Source: Brevibacillus laterosporus LMG 15441
Lineage (GTDB): Bacteria; Bacillota; Bacilli; Brevibacillales; Brevibacillaceae
NCBI RefSeq assembly: GCF_000219535.2
Contig: NZ_CP007806.1
Span: forward strand, 1,052,501 to 1,116,500
Direction: 5' to 3'
DNA: 64,000 bases
The translations under genes were made by a program, and so were the position numbers. This document shows positions 1 to 8,555 of the stretch, piece by piece. Within the stretch, counting starts at the first letter, position 1. The number at the start of each line of letters is the position of its first letter. A model generated the notes under the pieces. That model was not told where the DNA came from and did no database searches. It saw only the letters and a list, made by a program, of their open reading frames with translations.

Positions 1-2
1 TA

Positions 3-107
3 ATTGAGTTGGAAGGGCATGAGAAGTATAATTATGTGATTTTTGAGATAGATGACCCTTCAAGTGTTGCATCAGATATTCGGAAACGTATAAGAGCAAA
101 TATCTAA
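3..107 (+). CDS. C-terminal end of an unidentified protein, cut by the window start
   Basis: Frame 3 is open from the first base to a TAA at 105-107 and gives 34 residues ending in DIRKRIRANI. The segment is charged with a basic helix-like tail. A good terminator follows 35 bases later, which supports a real gene end. I do not recognise the family from this short tail. Confidence 0.5.
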   Translation: MELEGHEKYNYVIFEIDDPSSVASDIRKRIRANI

Positions 108-141
108 TTCAGTCAGTAGCTCAAGGATATAAAAAATTTCA

Positions 142-167
142 AGGCGCTTAACTAAGCGTCTTTTTAT
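142..167 (+). terminator. Rho-independent terminator
   Basis: An 8-bp stem (AGGCGCTT at 142-149, AAGCGTCT at 154-161, one G-T pair) with a 4-base loop is followed by a T-rich run. It closes the gene whose tail enters at the window start. Confidence 0.75.
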
Positions 168-170
168 TTT

Positions 171-290
171 GCCCATCGTTGGGCTTCTGAAGTTCGGTAG
201 GAAACTACCACAGCGCGACGGACTTCGAATGATGGTCAAAACCAACTATACGTTAAAGGAATAGCGTCAGGAAATGCGGATTTACAACGA
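171..290 (+). other. Cluster of short hairpins, possible structured RNA
   Basis: Small stem-loops follow one another in non-coding DNA: GCCCA/TGGGC (171-175/180-184), GTAG-GAAA-CTAC with a GNRA-type loop (197-208) inside an outer GAAGT/ACTTC pairing (189-193/222-226), and TGGT/ACCA (233-236/241-244). No open frame covers the stretch. It could be a structured RNA or the end of a lost mobile element. I cannot match it to a known riboswitch. Confidence 0.25.
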
Positions 291-324
291 TAAGCCTATC
301 CCTCGATATAAATATACTGTTTTA

Positions 325-469
325 ACATCGTTAAGATATTTGAGACAAGTTATATGATACAAGAGTGAAATCTTTGTTCTCAAGATTTCACTCTTGTATC
401 AATAGGGTTTACTCTATGGGGACAAACTGGGGAAACGTGATACACAAGACTTCTTATTCTTAACGATGT
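325..469. repeat. Nested inverted repeats around a perfect 19-bp palindrome
   Basis: Arms at 356-374 and 382-400 are perfectly complementary over 19 bases with a 7-base loop. Outer 12-base arms (ACATCGTTAAGA at 325-336 and its complement at 458-469) enclose them, and the outer match extends to about 16 bases if one base is skipped. No T-run follows, so this is not an ordinary terminator. A MITE-like remnant or an operator are possible. Confidence 0.5.
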
Positions 470-570
470 AAAAGAGCAAAATACTGATGTTAGCCCTACT
501 TGATTATATATTTTAAAGGTGTAACATATAATTAATGGATTATTTACCTATAAATGGAAGGTGGTATACG

Positions 571-1392
571 ATGTTAACCGAATTACAAAAAAATTTTTTC
601 TCCCGGTTACAGATATCTCCAAAAGAAGATGTAACCTTTGAAGATTTACATGGAATTCTTTTGCAAATGGGATATGTACTACCCTATGAAAATTTAGACG
701 TTATGGACAAGAATATCCGAAAAATTTCTAGAGAAAATGTCCAAGAAAAATTACTATTAACCCATTGCGGAGGACTATGTTACGAGCTTAATTCCTTATT
801 ATATTATTTTTTAATTGATTGTGGATTTGATGTCTATCGAGTATCTGGTACGGTTTACGATTTAGGGAGTGGTAAGTGGAAACCTGATGATGGGCATGTG
901 ATTATTATTTTAAACTATAATAATCAGAAATACATTATAGACGGGGGGTTTGCCTCACATCTTCCTTTATATCCAGTCCCATTTAACGGGGAAGTCATCT
1001 CATCTCAAACAGGAAAATACCGTATTCGTAAACAAAATACTGAAAAAGGAACCTACCTACTAGAAATGAAAAAAGGAGAAAATGGGGAGAGCGCCCAATT
1101 CCTTGATTCTGAACCTACAAATACATGGCGCACTGGATATGCATTTACATTAGATGAAATAGATACAAATAAAGTAAATGTCATACAAAATATTATTGTA
1201 GAGCACCCAGAATCTCCATTTAACAAAGGGTGTATTATCAGTAAATTAATTGAAGGTGGGCATATTTCACTTACTAAACGAAGTTTTACAGAAACCAAAA
1301 AAGGCCAAAAAAGAAAACGAACCATAAATGAAGAAGAGTATCATCAGATTCTTACAGAAGTATTCCGAATAAATACTTCGATAAAACTTTAG
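571..1392 (+). CDS. nat: Arylamine N-acetyltransferase
   Basis: Predicted cytosolic enzyme that moves acetyl groups from acetyl-CoA to arylamines or hydrazines through a cysteine intermediate. The family triad is visible: Cys70 in GGLCYE, His109 in DDGHV and Asp124 in YIIDGGF, at the positions usual for bacterial NATs. I chose ATG 571 because GGAAGGTGG lies just upstream; an in-frame ATG at 535 would add 12 residues without a good ribosome site. The product is 273 residues, normal for the family. It stands alone between a repeat region and an IS remnant, so it may be accessory. Substrate is unknown. Confidence 0.88.
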   Translation: MLTELQKNFFSRLQISPKEDVTFEDLHGILLQMGYVLPYENLDVMDKNIRKISRENVQEKLLLTHCGGLCYELNSLLYYFLIDCGFDVYRVSGTVYDLGSGKWKPDDGHVIIILNYNNQKYIIDGGFASHLPLYPVPFNGEVISSQTGKYRIRKQNTEKGTYLLEMKKGENGESAQFLDSEPTNTWRTGYAFTLDEIDTNKVNVIQNIIVEHPESPFNKGCIISKLIEGGHISLTKRSFTETKKGQKRKRTINEEEYHQILTEVFRINTSIKL

Positions 1393-1510
1393 AAAGTGGC
1401 TAGCTTAATCTTAAACCAACTCATATAAAAGTTCTCTACCATGGAGTTAGTATAGTTTCATGGACACCTCTTAGTTAAGTCCTTACAATGAAAAGAGGAG
1501 ATGAGTCCGG

Positions 1511-1729
1511 ATGGAACATAAAAAAACGAACAAGAGATACAATCAAGATTTTAAAAGAACAGTGGTAGATCTTTATCACTCTGGTTACTCTGTAAAGGAA
1601 TTATCTAGCGAATATGGTATTTCAGAAGTCACTATTTACAAATGGATCAAAGAATTTACTCCTCTCGGAGAAGCAGGACAATCTATTGCCTACGGTTGGC
1701 GACCAAATCAGCATGTCCCGATGGGGTAA
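1511..1729 (+). pseudogene. IS3-family OrfA, N-terminal fragment
   Basis: The first ~50 residues form the helix-turn-helix typical of IS3 OrfA (NQDFKRTVVDLYHSGYSV, then ELSSEYGISEVTIYKWIKEF). After that the frame reads across a deletion junction into orfB sequence in the wrong frame and stops. An AAGAGGAGATG-type ribosome site precedes the ATG. Only the DNA-binding half remains. Confidence 0.75.
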
Positions 1730-1925
1730 TTGTCTAGACAATGCCTCGATTGAAAGCTTCTTTTCTCATTTGAAAACCGAAGCCCTATATCCCTATGATA
1801 TACGAGATCTTCAAGATGCTCAAAGGAGAATTGAAAATTACATTTATTTTTACAACGAAGAACGTCTTCAACTGAAGTTAAATAAACTGACGCCTAGTGA
1901 ATTTAGGCGTCAGTTAGCGGCATAA
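1707..1925 (+). pseudogene. IS3-family OrfB (DDE transposase), C-terminal fragment
   Basis: The frame encodes the end of an IS3/IS150-type integrase core: MSRWGNCLDNASIESFFSH with the third catalytic acidic residue region, followed by YIYFYNEERLQ and a short tail. The first two catalytic Asp residues are lost with the deleted middle. Inactive by inspection. Confidence 0.8.
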
Positions 1926-2012
1926 CGGCCGGGGCTTTTCTTACTGTCTACAAAACGGGGGCTTGACCACGTGACCCTGTGGGTTTTGTTTTTTATCATG
2001 TAGTCTAGGCTA

Positions 2013-3314
2013 TTAATGTTTTGAGCCTTTTAAACCGAATTCTCTAACATGCACTTTTACTTGAACATCAATAGGAATTTTGCTGAATTCATCATCCCAA
2101 TTCTGTTTCATTTTTTCCCACACATCTGGATAGTGAACAGATAGGGCCTTGTGAAATCCCAAAACATCTATTTTCCATTTTTTTTGGAGCTTGTTAAGCG
2201 TGTTTCTCGTTAATTCCTTGATTTTTTTCTCAAAAGCTTCTCCAGCCTTTTGAAGATAGCTGTCTTTAAAGCTATTTTCCGTTTGAGACCAATCCTCGCC
2301 AATCCGTCCATTCAGATTTATCTGTACAGAAAATGAGACTTTTCCATTTTGGACTTTGGGCGTTATCTTACTTGACACGGTACGAATTTCATAGATAATC
2401 ATGTTGTTATTTGGAGGCATACTCGTTTTAATCAGACCTGCGTGCTTTTCCCATTTCGATTTTCCACTTCCAATGAGCAGATTGGCACCGCGTACCTCTT
2501 TATCGCCTAACCATCCGATCATTTTTCCTGTGTCACCTTTAATAAGAGCAGCCCCTGATATCTTTATGGTCTTGTTTAATGGCTCTATGCGAGGAATCAT
2601 AAAGCTATTTTTCATTGTCATATTCTCTGAAATATGCCCAAGTGAAGCAGGGGTGGCGATATCTAAGCTCTTTCTAACATTATCTATAATACTAAGGATT
2701 TCGATTGCAGGAAGCGCTTCATTAAGTGGTTTTTTATTCAGTATGTCAATAGCTCGACCTTTGGCTACCACAACTAGTACAGTTCTGCGTAATTCTGTGT
2801 CGCGCAAAAAGTACTCTAGCATTTTGTTCAGGCTTAATTTTTTAGCGATAGCTTCCCCAATCACCATCGTTTTGACATGCAGAAAAAACGGGGGGCGGGA
2901 GCTTTTGGTAGCAAAATTACGGATTATTTCAAAGAACGAGTTCCCTTCACCTGAAATATTATAATAGGCTTGCTTCTGGGTACCAGTTACTTTAGCAGTG
3001 CCAACCAGAACCTTAGGCAACACATTTTGATGAGTTAAGAGAACGGAGACTTTTTGTTTGACTTTTGTTTCTGGGCTAGAATCATCTTTCTGCTGTGAGG
3101 ATTCAGAGCCAGCGTCAGATGAACCAGCTTCGTCCTCCTCTTGATTTTGCTGTGATTCAGAATGGTTTTCCTTCTGGGGAGAATCAATTCCAATTCCAAT
3201 GACCATACCCAAATCTTCAATTTCCTGGCGATCCCAACACCCCGATATCAATAGGGTTAGAGAGAGTGTGAGCACACATGCCACCCAATTATGTTTGTTT
3301 TTCTTGTTGGGCAT
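2013..3314 (-). CDS. gerAC: Spore germination lipoprotein, GerAC/Ger(x)C family
   Basis: Third subunit of a GerA-type germinant receptor in the spore inner membrane. A lipoprotein signal ends in LISGC with the lipidated Cys26, followed by WDRQEIEDLG, typical of the family. The 433-residue length is slightly above the usual because residues ~46-90 form a Glu/Gln/Ser-rich low-complexity stretch missing from most relatives. The start overlaps the end of gerAB by 26 bases, pointing to translational coupling. The germinant cannot be told from sequence. Confidence 0.93.
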   Translation of the reverse strand: MPNKKNKHNWVACVLTLSLTLLISGCWDRQEIEDLGMVIGIGIDSPQKENHSESQQNQEEDEAGSSDAGSESSQQKDDSSPETKVKQKVSVLLTHQNVLPKVLVGTAKVTGTQKQAYYNISGEGNSFFEIIRNFATKSSRPPFFLHVKTMVIGEAIAKKLSLNKMLEYFLRDTELRRTVLVVVAKGRAIDILNKKPLNEALPAIEILSIIDNVRKSLDIATPASLGHISENMTMKNSFMIPRIEPLNKTIKISGAALIKGDTGKMIGWLGDKEVRGANLLIGSGKSKWEKHAGLIKTSMPPNNNMIIYEIRTVSSKITPKVQNGKVSFSVQINLNGRIGEDWSQTENSFKDSYLQKAGEAFEKKIKELTRNTLNKLQKKWKIDVLGFHKALSVHYPDVWEKMKQNWDDEFSKIPIDVQVKVHVREFGLKGSKH

Positions 3315-4401
3315 TGGCAGGTTTCCTCCATTTTGACAGGGTTAACAATAAAATCGGAATGACACCGGATGTTATTACTGAAGCGTAGCCAAGCTGGGTG
3401 CCTATAGAAAATGCTTGGTCTAAATTTTGCGGTACCATGGCGAATGCATACATAAGCGGGGTCAACAATACTTGTAGCAAAGGTAGCCGTATCGGTACAA
3501 GCAGACTTAAACCTAGACTTACCAAATAAAAGCAAAAGACAAAAGTAGTAAAAATACTAAATACCCAGATGACCATAAAAAACAATTCATAGTGTTCAAA
3601 GAAGGCCCCGGGAAATTCGATCTGCTTGACGAACTCCATCGTGGGCCAAGTCAGCGTTTTCACCTCATGTGCAGTCAGGGTTCCTACTACCATCAGGGTA
3701 ATTGTAGTATAGATCAGGGTGGCAAAGCCAAGACCAATCACTACACTTTTCGAGGAATCCCCTGGAGATTTCATCATATAGGTCAAAAACATAATGGCCT
3801 CGAAACCCATGTAGGAGGGGGAAGTGGCTGGCAAGCCTTGGAGCAAAGGCATCCAGCCGTGATGCAGAACTGGCAATAAATTATCAATATGGAAGCTTTG
3901 ATAATTAAGGAAGGTTATAGAAAATAAAATAAGGATCGTGACAGGAAAAAAGAGAAGGAACAGACGCACAATAGGGTGTGCACCTCCGAGTACTAAATAT
4001 AACCCTGCCAGTAAAAAACAGATGATCGTCACATGAATAGGCGTTTGATCTAATAAAAAATGACGAATAACCTCAGCTTGTACCCGCGCTTCATAGACGC
4101 ATAAGAAAAAATAAAAGACGGAGTAGATTAGGATTATCAGTGAGCTTACCCATTTTCCTGCGATAATTTGCGTTATTCTATAAAAGTGATACGAGGGGTA
4201 CTGTTGGCTTAATTTGGCGCAAAAATAGCCAGCTATCATTGCTAAAATTCCCCCAGCCAGTGCATCAATCCAGACATCCGCTGTTCCTACCGCTTCAACA
4301 GCAACACGTGGTAGAGTCAGAATAGATACTCCAATGACCATAGATGCAATAAAAGAGGACACATCAAGACCAGAGAATTTAGGCTGGAAATTAAGTGACA
4401 T
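3289..4401 (-). CDS. gerAB: Spore germination permease subunit, GerAB family
   Basis: Integral membrane subunit of the GerA-type receptor, related to APC-superfamily amino-acid transporters and expected to hold the germinant-binding pocket. The 370-residue protein has about ten hydrophobic segments and the family opening (FIASMVIGVSILTLPR). It lies 21 bases after gerAA and overlaps gerAC, so the three form one operon. AAGGAGG precedes the ATG. Confidence 0.93.
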   Translation of the reverse strand: MSLNFQPKFSGLDVSSFIASMVIGVSILTLPRVAVEAVGTADVWIDALAGGILAMIAGYFCAKLSQQYPSYHFYRITQIIAGKWVSSLIILIYSVFYFFLCVYEARVQAEVIRHFLLDQTPIHVTIICFLLAGLYLVLGGAHPIVRLFLLFFPVTILILFSITFLNYQSFHIDNLLPVLHHGWMPLLQGLPATSPSYMGFEAIMFLTYMMKSPGDSSKSVVIGLGFATLIYTTITLMVVGTLTAHEVKTLTWPTMEFVKQIEFPGAFFEHYELFFMVIWVFSIFTTFVFCFYLVSLGLSLLVPIRLPLLQVLLTPLMYAFAMVPQNLDQAFSIGTQLGYASVITSGVIPILLLTLSKWRKPANAQQEKQT

Positions 4402-4422
4402 TCTTTCTCGTACCTCCTTTGT

Positions 4423-6015
4423 TTAGTTCCTTGTAGAATTGTCCCGAGGTTTTTTCTTTATTCTTTTCGTATCAAGCGGTTGAAAAATTTGAGGGCGCCT
4501 CACTAACAATTTTTGAGGCAGGCGCAAAATAAAATCTTTCCAATCCTTGGTCATGATCGGTGTTAAAGGTGCTAGATAATCGACACCGAAGCACTTGAGC
4601 TTTACCAAATGAGAGGTAATAATAATAAAGAACAAAATGACCCCATACAAACCTAGAAAGGCAGCAGATAGCATCATTCCAAAACGTAAAAAACGAATGA
4701 CAACCCCTGCTTCATATTGAGGAATAGTAAATGATGAGATAGCAGTAAGAGCCACCACCACGACCATAATCGGACTTACAATCCCTGCTTCTACAGCCGA
4801 TTGTCCGATAACTAAACCACCAACAATTCCAATCGTTTGCCCTAAAGGTTTAGGGAGGCGTAAGCCCGCTTCACGCAGAATTTCGATAGTAATTTCCATG
4901 ATTAATGCTTCAATGATAGTTGGAAAAGGTACACCTTCTCGTGTTCCAGCAATCGTAAAAGCGAGCCGCATAGGAATCAGCCCTTGATGATAAGAGACCA
5001 GTGATACATAGAGAGAGGGAAGAAACAACGAGATTAGCACACAAATAAATCGTAAAAATCGCAGGATCGACCCGATATACCAAAGCTGATAGTAGTCATC
5101 AGGAGATTGCAGCAGCATGGGATAGGTAACGGGAACAATTAAGGTAAAAGGTGTTCCATCGATTAAAATGGATACTCTTCCTTCTAATAAAGCAGCCTCC
5201 ACACGATCGGGTCGTTCCGTGCTTTGAATCAATGGAAACGGCGACCAAGGATCATCCTCAATCAAATGCTCGATATAGCTGGATTCTTGTAGATCATCAA
5301 TCATAGTGTTGCTCACGCGACGTATTACCTCATCTACTAAAGCAGGGTTTGCAATTCCTTCTATATAAGAGATTACTACCTTTTTAGGAGCAACCTCCCC
5401 AATTTCTTGGGAAAGGAAGGTTAATTTAGGATTTCGTATACGATGGCGCAATAGGGCAACGTTATCAGCGATGGTTTCTACAAAGCCAATCCTAGGTCCC
5501 CGAATAACTGATTCTGTGACCGGTTCTTCCATGGAACGTGAGGGAAAATAGGCTGTATCCAGTAGAAAAGCACAATCATATGAGTCGATTAATAGTGCCG
5601 TATATCCACGAAGAATATCCTCTATACAATCAGAGGGCCGTGCATACGTTTTTACTTTCCGACAAACGGCAAGTGTAGTAACGAGTTGCTCGATGGAAGG
5701 AGCTGTCGTCGCTTCTGCATTTGTCTGAGCAGATTGGTCCTTTACCTTTTTTAGATTAGAGGTAAAAGGGGATAAAAACTCCTTCCATTGTTGTTTATCA
5801 ATAATTCCCTCTACATAGAGAATCGCCGCTTTTTTTTGTATTTGATTCAGGTAGATTTCGCGTGTGGAGACATCGAAGCTTTTTCCAAAAACATCTTGTA
5901 ATTGACAAAGAGATAGCGATAAATCCGATGAAAAGGGAGCACTTTCTTTTGAATTGTTTTTGGCAGACAAATGCTTCTGTCGTATCTGTTTTGCGCGCTG
6001 AAAAAAAGTGGACAT
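4423..6015 (-). CDS. gerAA: Spore germination protein, GerAA family
   Basis: First gene of the gerA-type operon. The 530-residue protein has a soluble N-terminal region (~1-290, including YVEGIIDKQQW and the GPRIGFVETIADNVALLR region) and a membrane C-terminal half with PFPTIIEALIMEITIEILREAG, a GerA-family signature. AAGGGG precedes the ATG. The operon would be expected to be expressed in the forespore; I could not pick a convincing sigma-G promoter by eye. Confidence 0.93.
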   Translation of the reverse strand: MSTFFQRAKQIRQKHLSAKNNSKESAPFSSDLSLSLCQLQDVFGKSFDVSTREIYLNQIQKKAAILYVEGIIDKQQWKEFLSPFTSNLKKVKDQSAQTNAEATTAPSIEQLVTTLAVCRKVKTYARPSDCIEDILRGYTALLIDSYDCAFLLDTAYFPSRSMEEPVTESVIRGPRIGFVETIADNVALLRHRIRNPKLTFLSQEIGEVAPKKVVISYIEGIANPALVDEVIRRVSNTMIDDLQESSYIEHLIEDDPWSPFPLIQSTERPDRVEAALLEGRVSILIDGTPFTLIVPVTYPMLLQSPDDYYQLWYIGSILRFLRFICVLISLFLPSLYVSLVSYHQGLIPMRLAFTIAGTREGVPFPTIIEALIMEITIEILREAGLRLPKPLGQTIGIVGGLVIGQSAVEAGIVSPIMVVVVALTAISSFTIPQYEAGVVIRFLRFGMMLSAAFLGLYGVILFFIIITSHLVKLKCFGVDYLAPLTPIMTKDWKDFILRLPQKLLVRRPQIFQPLDTKRIKKKPRDNSTRN

Positions 6016-6380
6016 AATTAACCCCTTGTATCGCAGTAATAAACCAAAGAGTAGTCAGATACCTAGCTTTCTGGCAGTCAATAGGAAGTATTTGTATTTT
6101 ATAGGTAAAACATGCAGGCTCGCGTGGAAGTCCCTTTTTTAATGTGAATCGACAAGGTGCCCAGACTGCTTATATACTCCTAGATAGGCTCCACTTATCA
6201 GAAAACCGGGATGCAGTAAAACCCCATGTAAGGTTGTCATATATACGGTTATACGGTTTGATGACGGATAGCTTCATAAATAAAAAAGGTGTCTCCACTG
6301 TCCTCCTAGTTAGGAGCTACAGGGATTCACCCAGTTTTAATATGTTCCTTGCTTTTTAAATGCTTACTTATGCATGGAAC
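6016..6380. other. Intergenic stretch with a small palindrome
   Basis: No supported gene. The gerA promoter should lie at its left side, reading leftward. CTCCTA/TAGGAG arms at 6303-6308 and 6311-6316 form a compact palindrome with a 2-base centre. Short open frames here lack ribosome sites and recognisable content. Confidence 0.4.
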
Positions 6381-7367
6381 CTACAATTTTTCAACGAAGC
6401 CTAAAAACTCATCTAGCATTTTATTAGCAGCTTTGATACCACCAGACGTGTTCCAAATAATTTCGTTTACTTGGAAAGCTGTATTTTTCTTCGCTACATT
6501 AAGGCTTTGGAAGAGTGGATCGTTCATCCATTCTTGTTGGTTCTTGGTTCCGCCTTTTTTCTCATCATAATCTGCGTTAAAGAAGAACATGACATCGCCG
6601 TCTAAATCATTAATACGTTCTTTCGTAACGACTTCCATAAAGTTATCTTTATCTTGCGATGCCGGACGGGCAACACCTAAATCCTTGAGCATTACGCCAG
6701 CGAACGTGTCTTTTTGATAAATACGTACTGCATTTGGCAAGAAACGTACAATGGATACTTTTATATTAGCTTTGTCGCCCAGTTTTGCTTTAATCTCTTC
6801 CACGTGCTTATCATAAGCAGCCATGGATCTTTTACCCTCTTCTTCTTTATGTAAAGCTTTTGCGTATAACTTGAAGTTTTCTTTCCATTGACCTGCTAAA
6901 TCGTCAGAGAATACAGTAGGTGCAATGCTTTTCAATTGATCGTAGATTTTCTCCTGACGGCCCTTGTTTCCAATGATTAAATCAGGCTTTAAGGATGCAA
7001 TTAGCTCAATGTTTGGCTGAGATTCATAGCCTAGCTCGGTTACTCCATCCATTTCGCTTTTAATATGTGGATACCAGCCATCGCCAACACCTGAATTAAC
7101 AGCACCTACTGGTTTTACTCCAAGTTCTAAAAGTGCTTCTGTGCCTTCATTGGTTAAAATAACGACTCGTTGCGGGGTCCCTTTTATCTCTGTTTTGCCC
7201 ATCGCGTGTTCTATGGTGTAAGAATCACCTGATGCTGTTGCTGATTCTGCTTTTGCAGGAGCTGATGTTGCAGTGTTGGTTGTGCCGCCGCAACCGGCTA
7301 CAAGAAGAGAAAACACCATGCAAAGTAGCATCAATGCGGGAATCTGAAACCATTTTTTTTGGACCAT
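6381..7367 (-). CDS. Ferric-siderophore ABC transporter, substrate-binding lipoprotein
   Basis: Extracytoplasmic lipoprotein that would deliver ferric siderophore to the permeases encoded upstream on the same strand. A signal peptide ends in LLVAGC with Cys26. The body is a helical-backbone periplasmic-binding fold: TPQRVVILTNEGTEALLELGV near the start and NIELIASLKPDLII in the middle. The set resembles Bacillus YfiY with YfiZ/YfhA (hydroxamate-type ligands), but the ligand is inferred. It has its own Fur box at 7413-7433 and so probably its own promoter, separate from the permease pair. Confidence 0.88.
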   Translation of the reverse strand: MVQKKWFQIPALMLLCMVFSLLVAGCGGTTNTATSAPAKAESATASGDSYTIEHAMGKTEIKGTPQRVVILTNEGTEALLELGVKPVGAVNSGVGDGWYPHIKSEMDGVTELGYESQPNIELIASLKPDLIIGNKGRQEKIYDQLKSIAPTVFSDDLAGQWKENFKLYAKALHKEEEGKRSMAAYDKHVEEIKAKLGDKANIKVSIVRFLPNAVRIYQKDTFAGVMLKDLGVARPASQDKDNFMEVVTKERINDLDGDVMFFFNADYDEKKGGTKNQQEWMNDPLFQSLNVAKKNTAFQVNEIIWNTSGGIKAANKMLDEFLGFVEKL

Positions 7368-7412
7368 GAATTGATTCTCCCCTTCATTGTTTTAAATTTG
7401 GAAATGATTAAA

Positions 7413-7433
7413 TGATAACAATAATCATTATCA
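7413..7433 (-). promoter_or_regulatory. Fur box ahead of the siderophore-binding lipoprotein
   Basis: TGATAACAATAATCATTATC (from 7413) is close to the classic GATAATGATAATCATTATC inverted repeat and lies about 50 bases before the start codon. Iron repression is expected. Confidence 0.85.
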
Positions 7434-7496
7434 AATATATTTTATATACAATAAATGGTACATGTCAACATAATTTCCAGAATAAATTGTATATAC

Positions 7497-8555
7497 TTAC
7501 TTTTTTCCATGTCCGCGATAGAGTAGATAGAGAAAGAATGGTGCCCCAATGATTGCGGTAAAGACTCCAGCAGGTATATCGGCAGGAGAGAATAGCATTC
7601 TGCCTGCAAGATCAGCTAGCACCAAAATAATGGCACCTAATAGAGCAGAGGCTGGTATTAACACTCCATAAAGCGAACTGACTAAGCGCCGAGCAATATG
7701 AGGTGCAGTAAGTCCAATAAATGATATATTTCCGGCTAGACCTACAGCGGCCCCAGCGAGTGCTACACTGATAAGAATGAGCAAAAAACGGGTTATCTGC
7801 ACAGGATTACCCAATCCGGTTGCGATTCCATCACCTAGCGTTAGCACGTTCAATCTACGAGCTAGTAGCCAAGCGAGTGGTACAAAAAAGATGATCCAGG
7901 GCAAAATAGCTATGACATGTTTCATGGATGTGCCGTAAATGGTACCAGTCAACCAGCCAAGAATCTGAGAAGCTAAATGTGCTGGGCCACTTATTAATAA
8001 AAAAGTGGTTAAAGCGGACATGGCCGTAGAAATTCCAATACCGATCAATACAAGTCGATAAGGCGAAACGCCACCTCTCCAAGCAAACGAATAGTTGATG
8101 AAGGCTGTTGCAAAGGCGCCGCCAATAGCAAGAAGCGGTAGCCAATGGATGCTAGCTTGTCCATTGCTAAATGTCATAAAGGCTACGGCTGCCACTGAGC
8201 CTCCTCCTGTCACACCTAATAAATCGGGTGAGGCGAGAGGGTTGCGGAAGACTCCTTGCGTAATAGCACCGGCCACGCCTAGAGCGGCACCAATCAAAAT
8301 AGCCATTAATGTTCTTGGCATTCGCAATTCCAAAATGACGATTCGATTGGTTACATCTCCACCTACAAATGTGGCTAGGATATCTGGTATAGGAATTCGA
8401 GTCGTGCCAAAGGCAATGCTTAGTAGTGTGCAGACAATCAGTACCAAAAATAGGATAACTAATACAAGTAAATCACGAATAGAAAGCTGAGCGGAGAGGG
8501 CTGGTTTGTTACTCCGAATGGTTATAAATTTAGGCACAAGAGATGGTTTACTCAT
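7497..8555 (-). CDS. Ferric-siderophore ABC permease, FecCD family (second subunit)
   Basis: Inner-membrane permease of the FecCD/BtuC type, 352 residues with about ten membrane segments after a basic N-terminal tail. Family motifs are ELRMPRTLMAILIGAALGVAGA and GNISFIGLTAPHIARRL, the latter a coupling region for the ATPase. The start overlaps the end of the partner permease by 8 bases, so the two are co-translated and probably form a heterodimer. No ATPase gene is present here; a shared one elsewhere (as with FhuC/YusV) is inferred. Confidence 0.9.
   Translation of the reverse strand: MSKPSLVPKFITIRSNKPALSAQLSIRDLLVLVILFLVLIVCTLLSIAFGTTRIPIPDILATFVGGDVTNRIVILELRMPRTLMAILIGAALGVAGAITQGVFRNPLASPDLLGVTGGGSVAAVAFMTFSNGQASIHWLPLLAIGGAFATAFINYSFAWRGGVSPYRLVLIGIGISTAMSALTTFLLISGPAHLASQILGWLTGTIYGTSMKHVIAILPWIIFFVPLAWLLARRLNVLTLGDGIATGLGNPVQITRFLLILISVALAGAAVGLAGNISFIGLTAPHIARRLVSSLYGVLIPASALLGAIILVLADLAGRMLFSPADIPAGVFTAIIGAPFFLYLLYRGHGKK

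Larger units (their letters stand above)
1461..1952 (+). mobile_element. Internally deleted IS3-family element
   Basis: The N-terminal part of an IS3-type OrfA is followed directly by the C-terminal part of OrfB, with the middle missing. Possible ends are TGGACAC at 1461 and TGTCTACA ending at 1952, whose complement begins TGTAGACA. The ends are only loosely alike and are my estimate. The element cannot encode a working transposase. Confidence 0.6.

Noticed and set aside
1968-1994. Rightward terminator near the IS remnant
   Set aside because: CCAC/GTGG is too short a stem with a long loop to support on its own, although T-rich sequence follows.
6144-6570. Two rightward open frames of about 70 residues near the siderophore lipoprotein
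   Set aside because: No ribosome sites, no recognisable content, and the second runs antisense into a clear gene.
8095-8490. A 131-residue rightward frame
   Set aside because: It lies entirely antisense to a FecCD permease and has the composition of a shadow frame.
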